A stretch of DNA of 36,845 bases, from contig SGPM01000275.1 of the NCBI GenBank assembly GCA_004802725.1, forward strand, positions 1-36,845, in the 5' to 3' direction. Each line of letters begins with the position of its first letter. The first letter of the stretch is position 1. The notes beneath the pieces are model-generated. The model saw nothing but the letters and a program-made list of their open reading frames with translations, was not told where the DNA came from and did no database searches. Positions 18,684 through 30,245 of the stretch are shown in pieces. The DNA comes from Antrodiella citrinella. Taxonomy: Eukaryota; Basidiomycota; Agaricomycetes; Polyporales; Steccherinaceae. Position numbers and translations under genes: made by a program.

Positions 18684-19663
18684 CTAATCAATCAACCAGA
18701 GCAGAACTTCCGCAACTGAGTCCCCAGTATTCGTGACCGTGATCTCTGCTCCTGACTCAGCCACGGCGTAAGCACCATCGCCTTCCTTCAGCTGGGTTGT
18801 AGGACCGTCTGCGCCAGCGACGTCGATCTGACCGCCGGAAGCTGGTCCAATGTTGTATCCGGACGTTTGCGCGAAGTGGATGTAGCCTTTACGCGGCGAC
18901 GATTTGGAAGACTTCGGGAACGTTTGCGAGACGGAGGCGTTAGGGGAGAGGAGGGTGGCGAACATGGTGATGGTGCCATGAACAGGTGCGGGACCTGCTG
19001 CTTCGCGCTTGTCTGTGACACCATCGTCGGTGACGGGCGCGACTACGCGGACCCAGTTGTCTTTCTTCTCTTCGTCTGTGAAGTGGCTGGTAGAAGGGCG
19101 AAGGTAAGTAGACATCGTGACTGAAGGATAGAAGACATACCGAGTGTAGTATTGAGGAGGCAGTCTACTCTTGTTGGGAAGAGCCCAAATTTGGAGGAAG
19201 TGAGTCTGGACCTCGCCATAGGTTTTCTCACTGTGGCGGATACCAGTGCCCGTCGAGGTCATCTGAAGGTCTCCTCGTCCCAAGATTTCGACGTTACCCA
19301 TAGAATCACGGCTGACATCAAGTGCATGAGTACTGGATACTGTGTATGGGTGGTTATAAGAGGCTCACTGCTCAAGCTGTCCACTGATCACATAGGTAAA
19401 GATCTCGAACTCTGCGTGCGGATGGAGCCCGAAGCCGGTGTGGGCTTCGACGCGATCTTCGTTGATCACTCTGAGCGATCCGAACTGGGAGTGTTGTTCA
19501 GTGTGGTACCTAAAATTCACGGCAGTGTCAATAAACATTCAATGCGTAGACCACTGGACGTTACTCACGAAGCAAATGCGAATGTGTGGAAGGTTTTGAG
19601 CCAGCCGTGATTGGCTTGGCCGCGCTCTTCGCTGCGACGAGGAGTGACGCTAATGGACGGCAT
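18684..19663 (-). CDS. pirin-family cupin protein (YhhW/quercetinase-like)
   Basis: The minus-strand gene starts at the ATG at 19663 and ends at the TAG at 18684-18686, with short introns. The N-terminal cupin carries the family signature EERGQANHGWLKTFHTFAFA, SQFGSLRVINEDRVEAHTGF and GLHPHAEFEIFTYVISGQLE, then HRDSMGNVEILGRGDLQMTS and TGTGIRHSEK. The HPH, Glu and GIRHSE residues correspond to the metal-binding His/Glu set of pirins. A second cupin-like half ends in AEVLLWLID. Fungal pirin-like proteins are iron-type cupins, and some bacterial relatives open quercetin in vitro; the true substrate here is unknown. Intron sites are supported by continuity of the motifs. It is divergent from RSA4 across 416 bp. 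Confidence 0.88.
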
Positions 19664-20079
19664 TCTACTGGGTAGTGCTGCTGCGGTGGTAGTGGTGTAA
19701 GTGCGTAGAATAGGGGTAGAGAGACGTTGGAGAGGAGGCGCGAACTTGGTGAAGATGAGGGAAGACAGGATCAGATGCAGATGGAGGGGTCAACGGAGGC
19801 TCATATATATGAATTCTGTGTATCTCTGGGATACATTTCGAGCAAGATGATGATGAATCGGCTGACTGAACGCGCATGACCGCCTCTTGGTCGCCGCAAG
19901 CCATCACCGACCTCGAGCTCGCTGTGCAAGACGATGATGGTAAACAATCATACTTGCCTTTTTCGGGTGGGGCGGACCCACGCGTTCCCACGAGTCATGC
20001 AGCTGACTCAGCGGCTATGACTGAAAATCTTGGCCGCTTCAAAGCTTTTTACTAACAAAGTCTGTCAAACGAAACAATC
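19664..20079. promoter_or_regulatory. shared divergent promoter region, pirin / RSA4
   Basis: 416 bp separate two outward-facing starts. An open minus-strand frame across 19991-19665 ends before the pirin ATG and has no family match, so I treat it as chance. No TATA box stands out at a good distance from 20080, which is usual for ribosome-assembly genes. Confidence 0.4.
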
Positions 20080-22142
20080 ATGGCTACCCTCCTTCCTCCC
20101 CCCAAACGTCAGAAAGTGTACCATGGGATTCCAGAGCCAGAGTCAGAACCGGTCCAGCCATCTCCGAACGTTGTTGTACAGTTTGTATCTGAAGAAGACG
20201 GGCACCCACTCGCGCCTGCCGTCAATCTGCCCGCGAATCTATCCAGAGAAGGATTGGAGGCTTTAGTAAACAAGCTCAAGCCCGAAGTGCGTACACCTTG
20301 CGAACTTCTGAATACATTGGAAAGCTGATGTATCTTGCAGGACGATGAACCTGTACCATTTGCGTTCCATGTAGCCCTACCGACCGACGTCAAAGCCGCA
20401 CCAGGTGCACCGACGCGGATTGTAATATCAAAATCTATCGAGACCGATGTGTTATCACATTCGTCGCAGTCTTTCACTCCGGAGGACGTGTTTATCGTAT
20501 ACTGCTCGCCGCAAGCTGTGTTCAGAGTGAGACCTGCGACGAGGTGTTCGTCAACTTTGGCCGGTGCGTGAATTGCCTGTCGCAGTCACTATTGCAAACG
20601 TTGACTTCCCTCGTGTTATTCTGCAGGACACGCTTCTCCGATCTTGTGCGCATCGTTCTCGCCGACCGGTAATCTCCTTGCCACCGGGTCTGGAGACTGC
20701 AATGCGCGATTGTGGGATCTGCATACCGAGACACCTTCGCATGTGCTTTCAGGCCATAAAGGATGGGTGTTGTGTGTGGAGTGGGAGACTCTGGAGCGAA
20801 AATTGGCCACGGGTGGTCATGACGGACATGTACATCTTCATTATAGTACAGCGCATACAGTGTACTCATCCAAATCGTAGGTTCGTCTGTGGGATCCGAA
20901 AACGGGCAAGCCCTTAGGTGATGCCATGAGAGGACACACAAAATGGGTCACATCGTTGGCTTGGGAGCCAATACATCTGTACGTTCTTTTACTTCTCATT
21001 CACAAGATTATTGGGTTAACAGGCCGTAGAAACGCAACTGCGCCTCGATTGGCTTCCTCCTCAAAAGACGGGACCGTAAAGGTATGGGCAACCGCTACCC
21101 GACGTCTCGAATATACCCTCGGCGGACATAGCGCCAGTGTGAACGTCGTCAGATGGGGAGGTGGAGGACTGAACGGCAGGGGCACACTGTACACTGCATC
21201 TAGCGATCGTACGGTCCGAGTGTGGGATGCTGATGGCGTAAGTTATTGCTATGTCCCACTTCTCGACCATAATGCTGATTGGAATGCCCGATCTCTAGGG
21301 ACGCCCTCTGCACACTCTGAAAGACCACGCACACTGGGTGACGACGCTTACGCTCAACACTGATTTCGTACTGCGCACCGGGCCCTTCGATCACCTTGGC
21401 AAGAAACCCAGATCAGATGAAGAAGGTTCGTTGAAGTTTGAACGTTCTCGTATCCTCGTTTCTGCTCACTCAGCACACACGATTTTGATTCTTTTGGCTT
21501 AGCCCAAGCACTCGCATTGGCCAGGTACAACGCCCTCGTCTCGCAAAACGGCGAAGTCCTCATCTCAGGCTCAGACGACCACACCCTCTTCCTCTGGTCC
21601 CTCTTCCCCTCGCACACCTCCTCCTCCTCGGACGCTTCTGCGGATGCTGCCGAGCGTGGGGGGAAGCTCAAGCCCGTCGCGCGGCTGACTGGGCACCAGC
21701 GGCAAGTCTCGCACGTCGCGTTCAGCCCGGACGGGCGGTGGGCGGCGAGCGCGGCGTGGGACAGCAGTGTGCGGCTGTGGGATGGGAAGACGGGGAAGTT
21801 CGTGGCGACGTTGAGGGGGCATGTCGCTGCTGTGTATCGGTTGGCGTGGAGTGCGGATTCGAGGTTGTTGGTTAGTGCGAGTAAGGATAGTACGTTGAAG
21901 GTGTGTGGTCTCTACGGATTTTTGATTCGGGGGCTTATTTTTGGACTGGTAGATATGGGACTTGAAGACGTATAAGATCAAGACTGACCTTCCTGGCCAT
22001 ACCGATGAGGTGTACTGCGTCGACTTTGTAGCAGACAAGGTTGTCAGTGGCGGACGAGACAAGACCGTAAAAATGTATGTCCTCCATCCACATGGTTTTT
22101 TCTGTATCGAAACTGATCACACAACACAGCTGGAAGAATTAA
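20080..22142 (+). CDS. RSA4: ribosome assembly WD40 protein RSA4 / Notchless homologue NLE1
   Basis: The gene starts at the ATG at 20080 (MATLLPPPKRQKV) and ends at a TAA at 22140-22142, giving the C-terminus VKIWKN. It has about nine exons. The N-terminal NLE domain covers VVVQFVSEEDGHPLAPAVNL, LPANLSREGLEALVNKL and PFAFHVALP. Eight WD40 blades follow, for example GHASPILCASFSPTGNLLAT, LSGHKGWVLCVEWE, RGHTKWVTSLAWEPIHL, LASSSKDGTVKVW, LYTASSDRTVRVWD, LISGSDDHTLFLWS, LTGHQRQVSHVAFSPDGRWA and LPGHTDEVYCVDF. In yeast, Rsa4 sits on the pre-60S particle in the nucleus. Its NLE domain binds the MIDAS domain of the AAA-ATPase Rea1, which pulls Rsa4 off during maturation. One blade has a Ser-rich insert (SHTSSSSDASADAA). 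Splice choices were fixed by keeping blade sequences in frame, such as PIHL to NATAPRLASSS. Confidence 0.94.
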
Positions 22143-22212
22143 AGCTTCACCGCTTGGCTTCCGTTCGCCCATTATATTCATACATCCTGTAGACACGATA
22201 CCCATGCCTAGG

Positions 22213-23198
22213 CTACTCATGCACAATCGTACTCCGCACCCTCCCAATCCCACACGCCTCCGCAATGCTCCTCCTCACCTCATTTATCCCAATATACGGG
22301 TACTTCGCCGTGCTCGTCAATATAGGCGGCAAGCACGTCGGCGCTGCTTCGAAGATATCTTTTTGGATCTGCTTGAGCTTGTCCGTTGCTGTGGAATCTT
22401 TCACCGTGGTCAGAAGGTCGAGTTTCGTGATGACGGCTTGTAGAGTGAATTTTTGGCCAGAAGAGGATTGGCATTGCTGGTCGAGGTCTGCGAGCATGCT
22501 TTTGTCGAATTCGTTCAGGCCGTGTTTGGCGTTGAGAAGGACGTAGATTCTCTTCAGCCTAATTTCATGGCGCGTTTTAGAACTTTGACAAGTATGAATG
22601 AATGTAAGAGGCTGACTCGTTGCGTGTGGCGAGGTAGTGGTTAAAGAGCTGCCCCCATTCTGGTCGGCCTCTGGCACCGTATCCGGGAGCGTCCACCAGC
22701 ACTAAGGACCCAGGGGGAGAGCCCACTCTGTAGAATCGAAGTGTCCGTGTTCGTCCCTGCATACAATTCAGCCACGTCAGTCAAACTGACCAAAGAGTAT
22801 CCTGCTCACCGGTTTACTACTTGTCTCAACGAGACCATCTCGTCCCAGAATAGCATTCAGAAGCGTCGACTTCCCTACATTAGCTCTGCCTAATCACAAG
22901 TTCGCATTTAGCCCGACACAGTCTTGACCTGAGAACACACTTGCCTGTCACAATAACCTACAAAGCCTCTTTGGCAGTGAGCTCAATATCCACAGCAAAA
23001 CCTTATAAGAAGTCTGGGTTGCCCACATACCTCTGGTAACCCATACAGCTTCGGCACACCGCTCTTTACCGTGCGAGCTTCACCGATGAGCTCAGCTGTC
23101 TCTGCGTCTGCAAAGAGGTTCTTCGAGTTTGAGGCGTGTCGGACTTGAAGGGAGATGTTGGAGAACTTGTGTCGGGGTAGGCATTTGGGTCGAATCAT
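22213..23198 (-). CDS. EngB/YsxC-type GTPase, probably mitochondrial (GTPBP8-like)
   Basis: The minus-strand gene runs from the ATG at 23198 to its stop at 22213, with about four introns. The N-terminus MIRPKCLPRHKFSNISLQVR is basic and free of acidic residues, like a mitochondrial presequence. GTPase motifs are in the EngB order. G1 is GRANVGKSTLLNAIL, the switch region includes TSSKPGRTRTLRFYRVG, G3 is LVDAPGYGARGRPEW, and G4 is ITKLDLL. EngB-type proteins help assemble the large ribosomal subunit in bacteria and in mitochondria. The intron at 22944-22900 appears to use a GC donor (G then GCAAGT) and a TAG acceptor; with it the protein reads LPEVIVTGRANVGKST without a break. It is divergent from the flavin-reductase gene, another probable organelle protein. 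Confidence 0.92.
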
Positions 23199-23539
23199 GG
23201 AGGAGNAATATGACGGCTGGTCGCGGTCGCGGTGAGATGCAGAGACGCGTTGACGCGCTGTATCCGACGCGTCTTGATTTTTGAACGCGCTCTCACTCGG
23301 GTCTCACTTGCTTCTCGCTTTGTCGACGTTCTACTACTAGACGCTATTTCAGTGCTTGAGAATCTCTTCAAAGTGAGTTTCGTGTCGATGATATGGTCCT
23401 CTCGTACTTGACAAACGACTTCTAGACACGATCACAAGATCGGAAAGACCTGTCAGTGGTGAGCGCATTCTCCTCTTATGAGACTGCATTCTCTGACTCC
23501 AGCAGGACGCACAGATACTCATTTCATCCACTTGAAGGG
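23199..23539. promoter_or_regulatory. divergent promoter region with a leader intron
   Basis: 341 bp between two outward-facing starts. On the plus side a 44 nt leader intron is likely, with a GTGAGC donor at 23459, a CTCTGACTC branch-like element and an acceptor AG at 23501-23502. It precedes the ATG at 23540. One unresolved base is at 23206, eight bases upstream of the GTPase ATG. Confidence 0.5.
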
Positions 23540-24259
23540 ATGAACGCACTCCGTAGCGGTCCCTCACGGCTTTTACCACAAGTGCGCTCACGCGCCATCC
23601 ATTCCGCTGCCTCACACACCATTCGGTCCGACCTACGAAACCTCCTCCGACACACAGCCCAACCAGTAGCCGTCGTCACGTCCCTCATGCCAGAAGAGTC
23701 GAGGTCGGACTCTCCCCACTCTCACTTCCACGGCGCGACCCTCTCCTCGTTCAGCTCCATCGCGATGGACCCCCACCCGCTCGTCGCGTTCTCGCTCCGC
23801 ATACCCTCGCGCATGGCGACGTCACTGAAGAACGCATACGAGCACTGGCCGTCACATATGGTGGTGAACATCCTGTCTGCTGCGCAGGTGGATACGGCAG
23901 TCAAGTTCTCCCGTGTCGACTTGCACCCGGACCCGTTCTCAGAGGTGCCTTACGCCTTGACGGAGGAGGGTCTGCCGGTCTTGGAGGGCTCGCTAGGGGC
24001 GCTGTCGTGCAAGCTGGTCGCGGCGTCGTGGCCGTTGCACGACCTTGAAGCTTTGCGTGAGGGTACGTCGAAGGGGGATGCTGTTTGGGATGGCGAGGGT
24101 GTCGCGTCGGAGCTGTTCATTGCACGGGTCACACGAGTGGAGTCGATATCGGGGCAGGTTGAGAACGGTGATTTTCGGACGTTGCCTCTACTTTATCATC
24201 ATCGTACCTATTCTACAACACGTTCCATACCTGTCTCAGAGCCTCCTTCCAATTGTTGA
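23540..24259 (+). CDS. flavin reductase-like domain protein, probably mitochondrial
   Basis: An uninterrupted frame of 239 codons runs from the ATG at 23540 (MNALRSGPSRLLPQVRSRAI) to the stop ending at 24259. The N-terminus is rich in Arg, Ser and Ala without acidic residues, like a mitochondrial presequence. The flavin-reductase-like (FMN-binding split-barrel) signature includes LLRHTAQPVAVVTSLM, HGATLSSFSSIAMDPHPLVA and FSLRIPSRMATSLKN, then MVVNILSAAQVDTAVKFSR, GALSCKLVAASWPLHD and FIARVTRVES, and near the end RTLPLLYHHRTYST. These proteins bind FMN and may use NAD(P)H; the physiological partner of the fungal form is not known to me. The frame is open upstream to 23456, but that part overlaps the leader intron, so the Met at 23540 was chosen. 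Confidence 0.88.
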   Translation: MNALRSGPSRLLPQVRSRAIHSAASHTIRSDLRNLLRHTAQPVAVVTSLMPEESRSDSPHSHFHGATLSSFSSIAMDPHPLVAFSLRIPSRMATSLKNAYEHWPSHMVVNILSAAQVDTAVKFSRVDLHPDPFSEVPYALTEEGLPVLEGSLGALSCKLVAASWPLHDLEALREGTSKGDAVWDGEGVASELFIARVTRVESISGQVENGDFRTLPLLYHHRTYSTTRSIPVSEPPSNC

Positions 24260-24373
24260 TAACATTGATATCCTTGGTGTTCAATACATACAGACATCTG
24301 CTATAGAATACATGACAGATAGACAGCAAATGCACGACAGAACACAAGGAGATTTATATCCCCGATACAAACA

Positions 24374-27300
24374 TCACACCTTCATGAATGCAAAGAGAGA
24401 ACCCAGCTCAACCCATCTCCGTCCGCATTGGTTCAAGTACTTGTCCACAGTATCTCTCATTGTAATGAGGAATTCTTTCTGCAGATCTTCCAACGCTCTG
24501 AGTTCGGCTGTGAAATACCATGAGCACGCAATGACTTGCAGAAACAAGGGTCTCTTACCAGTAGTCGAAACAATTGTCTTTTTCGGTTTCTCACCCTCTA
24601 AAAGATATGAATAGTATCGCAGTTGATTGTACAGCATCGCGTCGGAATACTATAGCAAACAACATGCACTGTCAGCACAGTTGAGTTGCAATCCGTGACA
24701 TTTCGCATACCTCAAAAGTGACGGTGCCACGACAACCCTGCCGTAGACAGCGACGACCGTACACACCCATACTTCGCGTTCGATGGCCACACGTCGGGTC
24801 GCTGCACGCTGTCCAGTGTTCGTAGTACTTGCTGATATGTTCGCGGATCTGCGCCTCCAGTTGTACTTGTAGACTAGCTGTACGTAGAGGGGCTTGACAT
24901 GCTGGGCATGCAGGTCCAGAGGACGCGAGTAGCGAGGCCTGCGGGGAAAATGTCAGTAGTCATTTGTTTATGAATCGGTTGTCCGACTTACCTCTCTATC
25001 TCGTATAGGAGCAAATGCAACTTCGCCCATGCATGACCTGCATCGAATGAGCAGCGGATCCGCATCCTTGTACCGTTCATCGTCTGTCATGAAGGAGTCG
25101 AGAGTGCTGAATTGTCGGCCCTCTGACTCGGTCGCAGTGGTCATGCGGTAGCGATTGGGGTCAAGTCCTGTAGTAGAAAGTAGTAAGATGATTGTGAGGG
25201 ACAGAACACATCATTTGTCTTTGAAGAACTTACCCAAGCATTCAGCAAGCCGTGCTTTATCGGTTCCTTCGATCGGTTCACACAACCGCTCGATAGGTGG
25301 CAGGATCTGCTGCGAGAGGTAATGTTCGTAGTCTACAACTCGACATGAGAAAGGGCAATATCGCAGCCAAGCTTGTGCACTCACCAATCTTGAGCTCACT
25401 GCCGACTTTGCGAACTTCGTCCGGATGTTTAGCTCTGTCGGCCTGTGCCGTCTTTGACGTTGCACCATCATCTCCTATGCAGAAAATGTAGGGAATGACG
25501 TCGCCGGACCGTGCAGATGCACCTCGTGCCTTCATACGCAGAGCAACTTGAACGTGGGGTTGACTCTTGGCATCAGGGTAGTCTTCAGGATTCTTCCCGA
25601 GCCTCTGAGATACCAGGATGCGTTAGTGAGTCTCGACGATGTTCAACGAACGCGCTCATACCTTGAAGATGATGAAGTCGTCTAGATTGATCTTACCCGC
25701 GCGCACATCTTGTCCGACGGTCGTCAGGTATTCGTGAATGTTCTCTACGACGTTCTCCGTGACTTCCCCAGATAGAACCTGGTCTAGCACATACTGCGAA
25801 ACGGATTTGGACAACACGCAATATTCACGTCGCTTCATATCCAGACCCTTGACTTCGATGGAGGTACGAGTGCCATCTTCGACCTTCAGAGCGGCGTACT
25901 TCTTTTTCTGCAGGAGAAGCAGACGTTGGAAGACACCGTCCAGATCGATCTCGAGGAGTTTGTACCGGTCGTTGACGGCTTTCTTGAACTCGGCAGAGAT
26001 CTTGAGAGCTTCAGCGAGGTCCGTGACGTTAGAGTTCACGAAGACTGAATCCGTGTCACCGTAAACAACCTAGGATGCACTTGTGAGGAGAAGAGGATGC
26101 AACGATAGAGAGTGAGACTGACATCAAGCTGGAGACTTTCAGCAAGCTCCCTGGTGTGCGTCAAGATCTCACGACCCTTGAAAGTCGTGAGGGCGGCCAA
26201 TGGACGGGCAAAGAATCGTGAGTGCTCAAACCCGAGACAACCGTACATGGAGTTGGCAGTAAGCTTCAGGGCCATCTGTTTGATGTCCCACTGGAAAGGA
26301 GGGCTCAGCACTGAGTTATTATGGGACTGTGGAATCCCAACATACCTGTAACAATTGAGCTGGTGTCGCTTTCCGATCTTTCATCAGGCCTTTGACTTGT
26401 CGACGCCTGTTCACGAGTGTTGCGATAAGTCGAGGTAGCACTCCCTGTTCAACAGCAGAGTCCGGAGGTTCGGGTATCTTCTCTTCGCCATCCTATCATT
26501 TCGAGTGGTTCAGCGGTTTTCGTCAGTATCGCAACATGTGAAACTGACCTCGTCTTCGACCTTCTCGACCGTCGTGAAGTCAATGTTGTATTCCTGGATG
26601 ATACTAGGGTATAGCGAGTTGAAGTCCATGACCAGAATAAACTTGTCCCAAAGACCACGCTTAGGCTCAAAGACGAGACCACCCTTGTACTTGTCCTTCT
26701 TGCTCTTGGTCGTCTTCGCACCCTCAGCGTCGTCATCCTGTACTTCGGCCTTAGCGGCAGCCTCGGATTTCTTGCCCCACGTCTTATCCGGGCAGATGTA
26801 CTTGAGCCGGTGGAACTCATGCAGTAGAATGTACTCATTGCGTTCCGCACGACCACCATTCAGAGTCTTATTCCTATGGACAATGGTCGTAAGTAATGAA
26901 CACTGTATACGCTGATGTTACAACTGACCAGCTGTTACCGGCCAGATTGGTGAGTTGTCGGGTCAACGGAAGTAGTTGAACCTTGGCAGACAAAGCCATT
27001 TGATAATGCGCGTCGAGCTCGCAATGACGGACGAAAGTCAGCAGCCTGTCAGGAGTACTGACGCTGCCGTCGAAGTAGCTGGTCGTATCGTCAGGATCGA
27101 TTTCCTGTCTGTCGCTCTTCAGCACGGATTTACACATTTCCGTCAGTGACCACGTCGTCGATTGAATCATGCCCTACAAACAATGCTATGAGCGACAAAC
27201 AACGGCCGAAATTATGTCGATAGTTCACGATACCTTTGCACCATCGCTAGCAAGATCGCAAAGCAATCTACCGTTGAGGAACTTTAAATTTGAGCCTTGA

Positions 27301-29643
27301 CGTCCGATTGACGGCCACTTTGAGCGACGGAACCGACCGATACGAGACCAGTGGTCTGCTTTCAGGTCGCGCATCCTGTGCAAGAGAACATCCAAAGATA
27401 CGCCTAAGAACTCGTGACCGACGATGACATCGGGATCTGCTTTATGTAGTGTGACTGAAAAAAGACATTGAGCAAAGAGTGCAGAGCGAGCACAAGCATG
27501 CAAATGAACCTAGCAAACTGTTCAGCAGCATCCGCTCATTCTTCATCGGCGAAATGAAGCCTTTGCCATTGGCACGGGCTCGNGTCTCGAAATTTGGTGG
27601 GAAGCGATCCAACGGGCGTACGTAAGTGTGAACCGAACAGGGCAAAGATTCGGGCGGTGTTGGGTCCTCAATTTGTACTGGCATTAACTGGATGAGCACA
27701 CTCACGCCATGAAGGTGTTATTTATGCTCACTATTCGTCCAGATACGTGCCGTCGCACAGACAATTTCTCGATTGTTCGCTTGATGATTTACGATCGTCC
27801 GTAGACTGATACTCGCGACTGTCAGAGGTGGGATCTCTTTCGGCGCGCTCATATCGCTATCCGGGAACGGATTCAGGTCTTTGGGATCCAACACTGTTGC
27901 CTCCACTTTACACCANGAAACCTGAATTCTCGTGAGCAGTAGACTGGCTAAGGAGGAAACGATCGTACCCCTTTGTGCTCCACTAGCGGTTTCTTGACGT
28001 GCAGCCAGCAAGGTCCCATGATCTTGCGCTTCAGAACTAAGAGCTCAAATGCGCTTGTGCTTGACCCAAAGACACGCGAGAAGTTAGGGCTGGAGACGTT
28101 GTTTGGAATTTGAGGCTCTGAAACTACGTCAGTCCCCCANATATCAACGTGAACGATTCGGCATACCGTCAAACCCGTAGACCACTTTCAACCACTGCGC
28201 TTCTCCTCTTGGAACGTTCACCTCGCCAAACGCATACTTGCGCTTCACAAATTTGGCTTTGAAACTCTTGATACCTGCCTTCTTTCTGACACGGTCGAAA
28301 TCGGAGTATACATCAGGGAGACCGGGGACCACGTCGGTNTCGTAATCCTCTCCAGTATCCTCGTCCTGTTCTACACGACGCTCTCTCGGCAACACGAAAA
28401 GGTTCCTCTTGAGGTTTTCCACGACTACACAGCACGACAACCAAGCAGAGGTTTGCTTGTCCTGAGTCTTCCCGATGAAGTACAGCCGTCCGTCGAGTTC
28501 CAGATAGTCTAGCCAGAAGAAACGAAGGGACCCATCCTCTTCTAGTACGGAAGCATTGGTAGGATTTGTTGTCTTAGCGGCATTGCTGTTCAAAGGGCCA
28601 AGTGTGTCATCGGACGCGACACTGAGAGAGTCGTAGACAGACAGCCAAGCGGGAACAGCATCCACCTTCGTCTCATCTGCCTTTACGCCGTTGATGGGTC
28701 GCAATAGTTTCTTCTGGTCTTCCGTCTTGGTCTTCGACGGNCCGGGTTTGAACTCGTCGTCGTCGTCGTCCACATCCATGACTGCACTCATGTCGATGTC
28801 ACTGAAGTCGTCCGGCCCTTCCATCTCCATCTTCTCCATCCTCTCAATAGCGGGGTGAAGACCAGGCGCATCGGTCTTCACTTTCTTCTTCGGGCTCATG
28901 AACATTTCGTCGTCCGTAGAGGGCCCACTAGGTAAACCGANATCCACAGGGCCGTCGGAGGAGAAATCGGCATCGACATCGTGAGTGCGATATGCGTACG
29001 CGCTGCTTCTACGAGGAGGCACTGGAGAAGCTTGCCAGTTATCATATTCTGCTTCGGGTTCGGGTTTCCGCTTGCGACTTTTGACCTTCGGGGCCGAGGN
29101 TTGTATATTGTCCATTTGACCCAGCAATGTGTTCATCAAGTCGTCTTCTTTCGCTGCAGAAATCACAGGCCTATACGCGCTGATAGATGGAGTAACCTTA
29201 GGCGATGGCGGTTTGGGACGTGCTTTGGCTTTAGCTTTGCCTTTCTTCTTCGCTATAAATGGCGAACANNGTGAGGTCAGAGCATAGTGTACGCAGGAAG
29301 CTACGCACCTTTCGTTGTACGCTCCTCATCTTCACTCTCAGCTTCTTTCCCCCTCTCCTCAAAATCGTCCATGCCATTATCCGTGTAGCCTTGAATACCG
29401 TCATCGACTACGAAATCGTCTTTCGCTAGACGGCCTCGTACGATGGACTTGTATTGCTCTTCCGTAACTTCATCGTAGATATCGGTGTCGTCCTCGACCT
29501 TGATCCTCAATGAACGCTGTAGTCTGATCAATGCCGAACGAGCAGCACACCTTATATGACCGTTTACCACCTTCCCTGGCGCGTTTGAGTTCAGCAAGTT
29601 GGGCCAATTTCGCTTGCTTCTCGCGTCTGGTGCGATCCGCCAT
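24374..29643 (-). CDS. POL1: DNA polymerase alpha catalytic subunit
   Basis: The gene runs from the ATG at 29643 to the TGA at 24374-24376 with many short introns. The acidic N-terminus starts [20 protein letters not shown] and contains [12 protein letters not shown], the segment type used for replisome or primase contacts in this family. Family B polymerase blocks follow in order: [54 protein letters not shown], then motif [19 protein letters not shown] near 26600. Motif B is [20 protein letters not shown] near 26250 and motif C is [10 protein letters not shown] near 26050. The aspartates of motifs A and C coordinate the catalytic metals. Near the C-terminus, CRSCMGEV and CSDPTCGHR with CLRQGC form the zinc-binding sites that contact Pol12. 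The enzyme extends primase-made RNA primers in nuclear replication. Nine ambiguous bases lie in its 5' half. They replace single bases without breaking the frame wherever the exon can be read. Confidence 0.96.
27583..29270. other. cluster of ambiguous bases in POL1
   Basis: Undetermined bases stand at 27583, 27916, 28140, 28339, 28741, 28941, 29100, 29269 and 29270, against a single other one in the whole window (23206). The exonic ones keep the reading frame, so they stand for substitutions or uncertain calls, not gaps. Allelic differences in a dikaryon, or low read quality in this segment, are both possible. Confidence 0.9.
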
Positions 29644-30245
29644 TTTTCCAAACCAAAGTCGCGTGGAAGAGAGAGGTGAGGAGGTAACGATGAGCGTGTA
29701 AGTGATACAGTTGCAACGAGTTTGCGACGCGACAGCGGAGTAAACACGCTTTGAAGCGGAGTTTGAATATCGCGTCCTGGGATTTCTGCGTCACGGTTTC
29801 CTTGTCGTTCTCAATATTTTCATCTTATCTCTACCTTCCTGTCAATACTTGTCCTCACAACAATAGTAATCGTACCATTTCTTTGGCTTTACTTCTAGAA
29901 ACCACGTGAACTATGGCTACGGATGTTTTATTACTTGGTGCTCTGTTCAGCCTGAAACTTCCAAGGACTGGACGCACCTATGCCTCGTGTTCAGAGGTAC
30001 TTAATGATTCCAGCAAACCTTTGGATATGCCCATTTACCCATACTTCTAACTTGCTGTTATCATATCTCTATATCTGACAAGTCCTCCGCCTCACTGTGT
30101 ACTCGTGGTGCGAAGCTCAAGGTGTGATAAACTCAGTCCATCTGCGCATGCGTTGCCAGCTTCACAGGTCACCGGTCACCTTCCAGCGCGACACTCGAAC
30201 TCTTCTGGCTGCACGCCATTCCATATATCCTGTCCTGCTACCTCC
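29644..30245. promoter_or_regulatory. divergent promoter region, POL1 / proline-rich protein
   Basis: 602 bp between the POL1 start (minus) and the ATG at 30246 (plus). An AT-rich centre near 29810-29880 may mark the boundary of the two promoters. No MCB-type ACGCGT cell-cycle box is evident close to the POL1 start. Confidence 0.4.

Noticed and set aside
21571..22062. 163-codon minus-strand frame
   Set aside because: It is antisense to the WD40 exons of RSA4 and rich in Arg/Pro, as expected of a shadow of GC-rich coding DNA.
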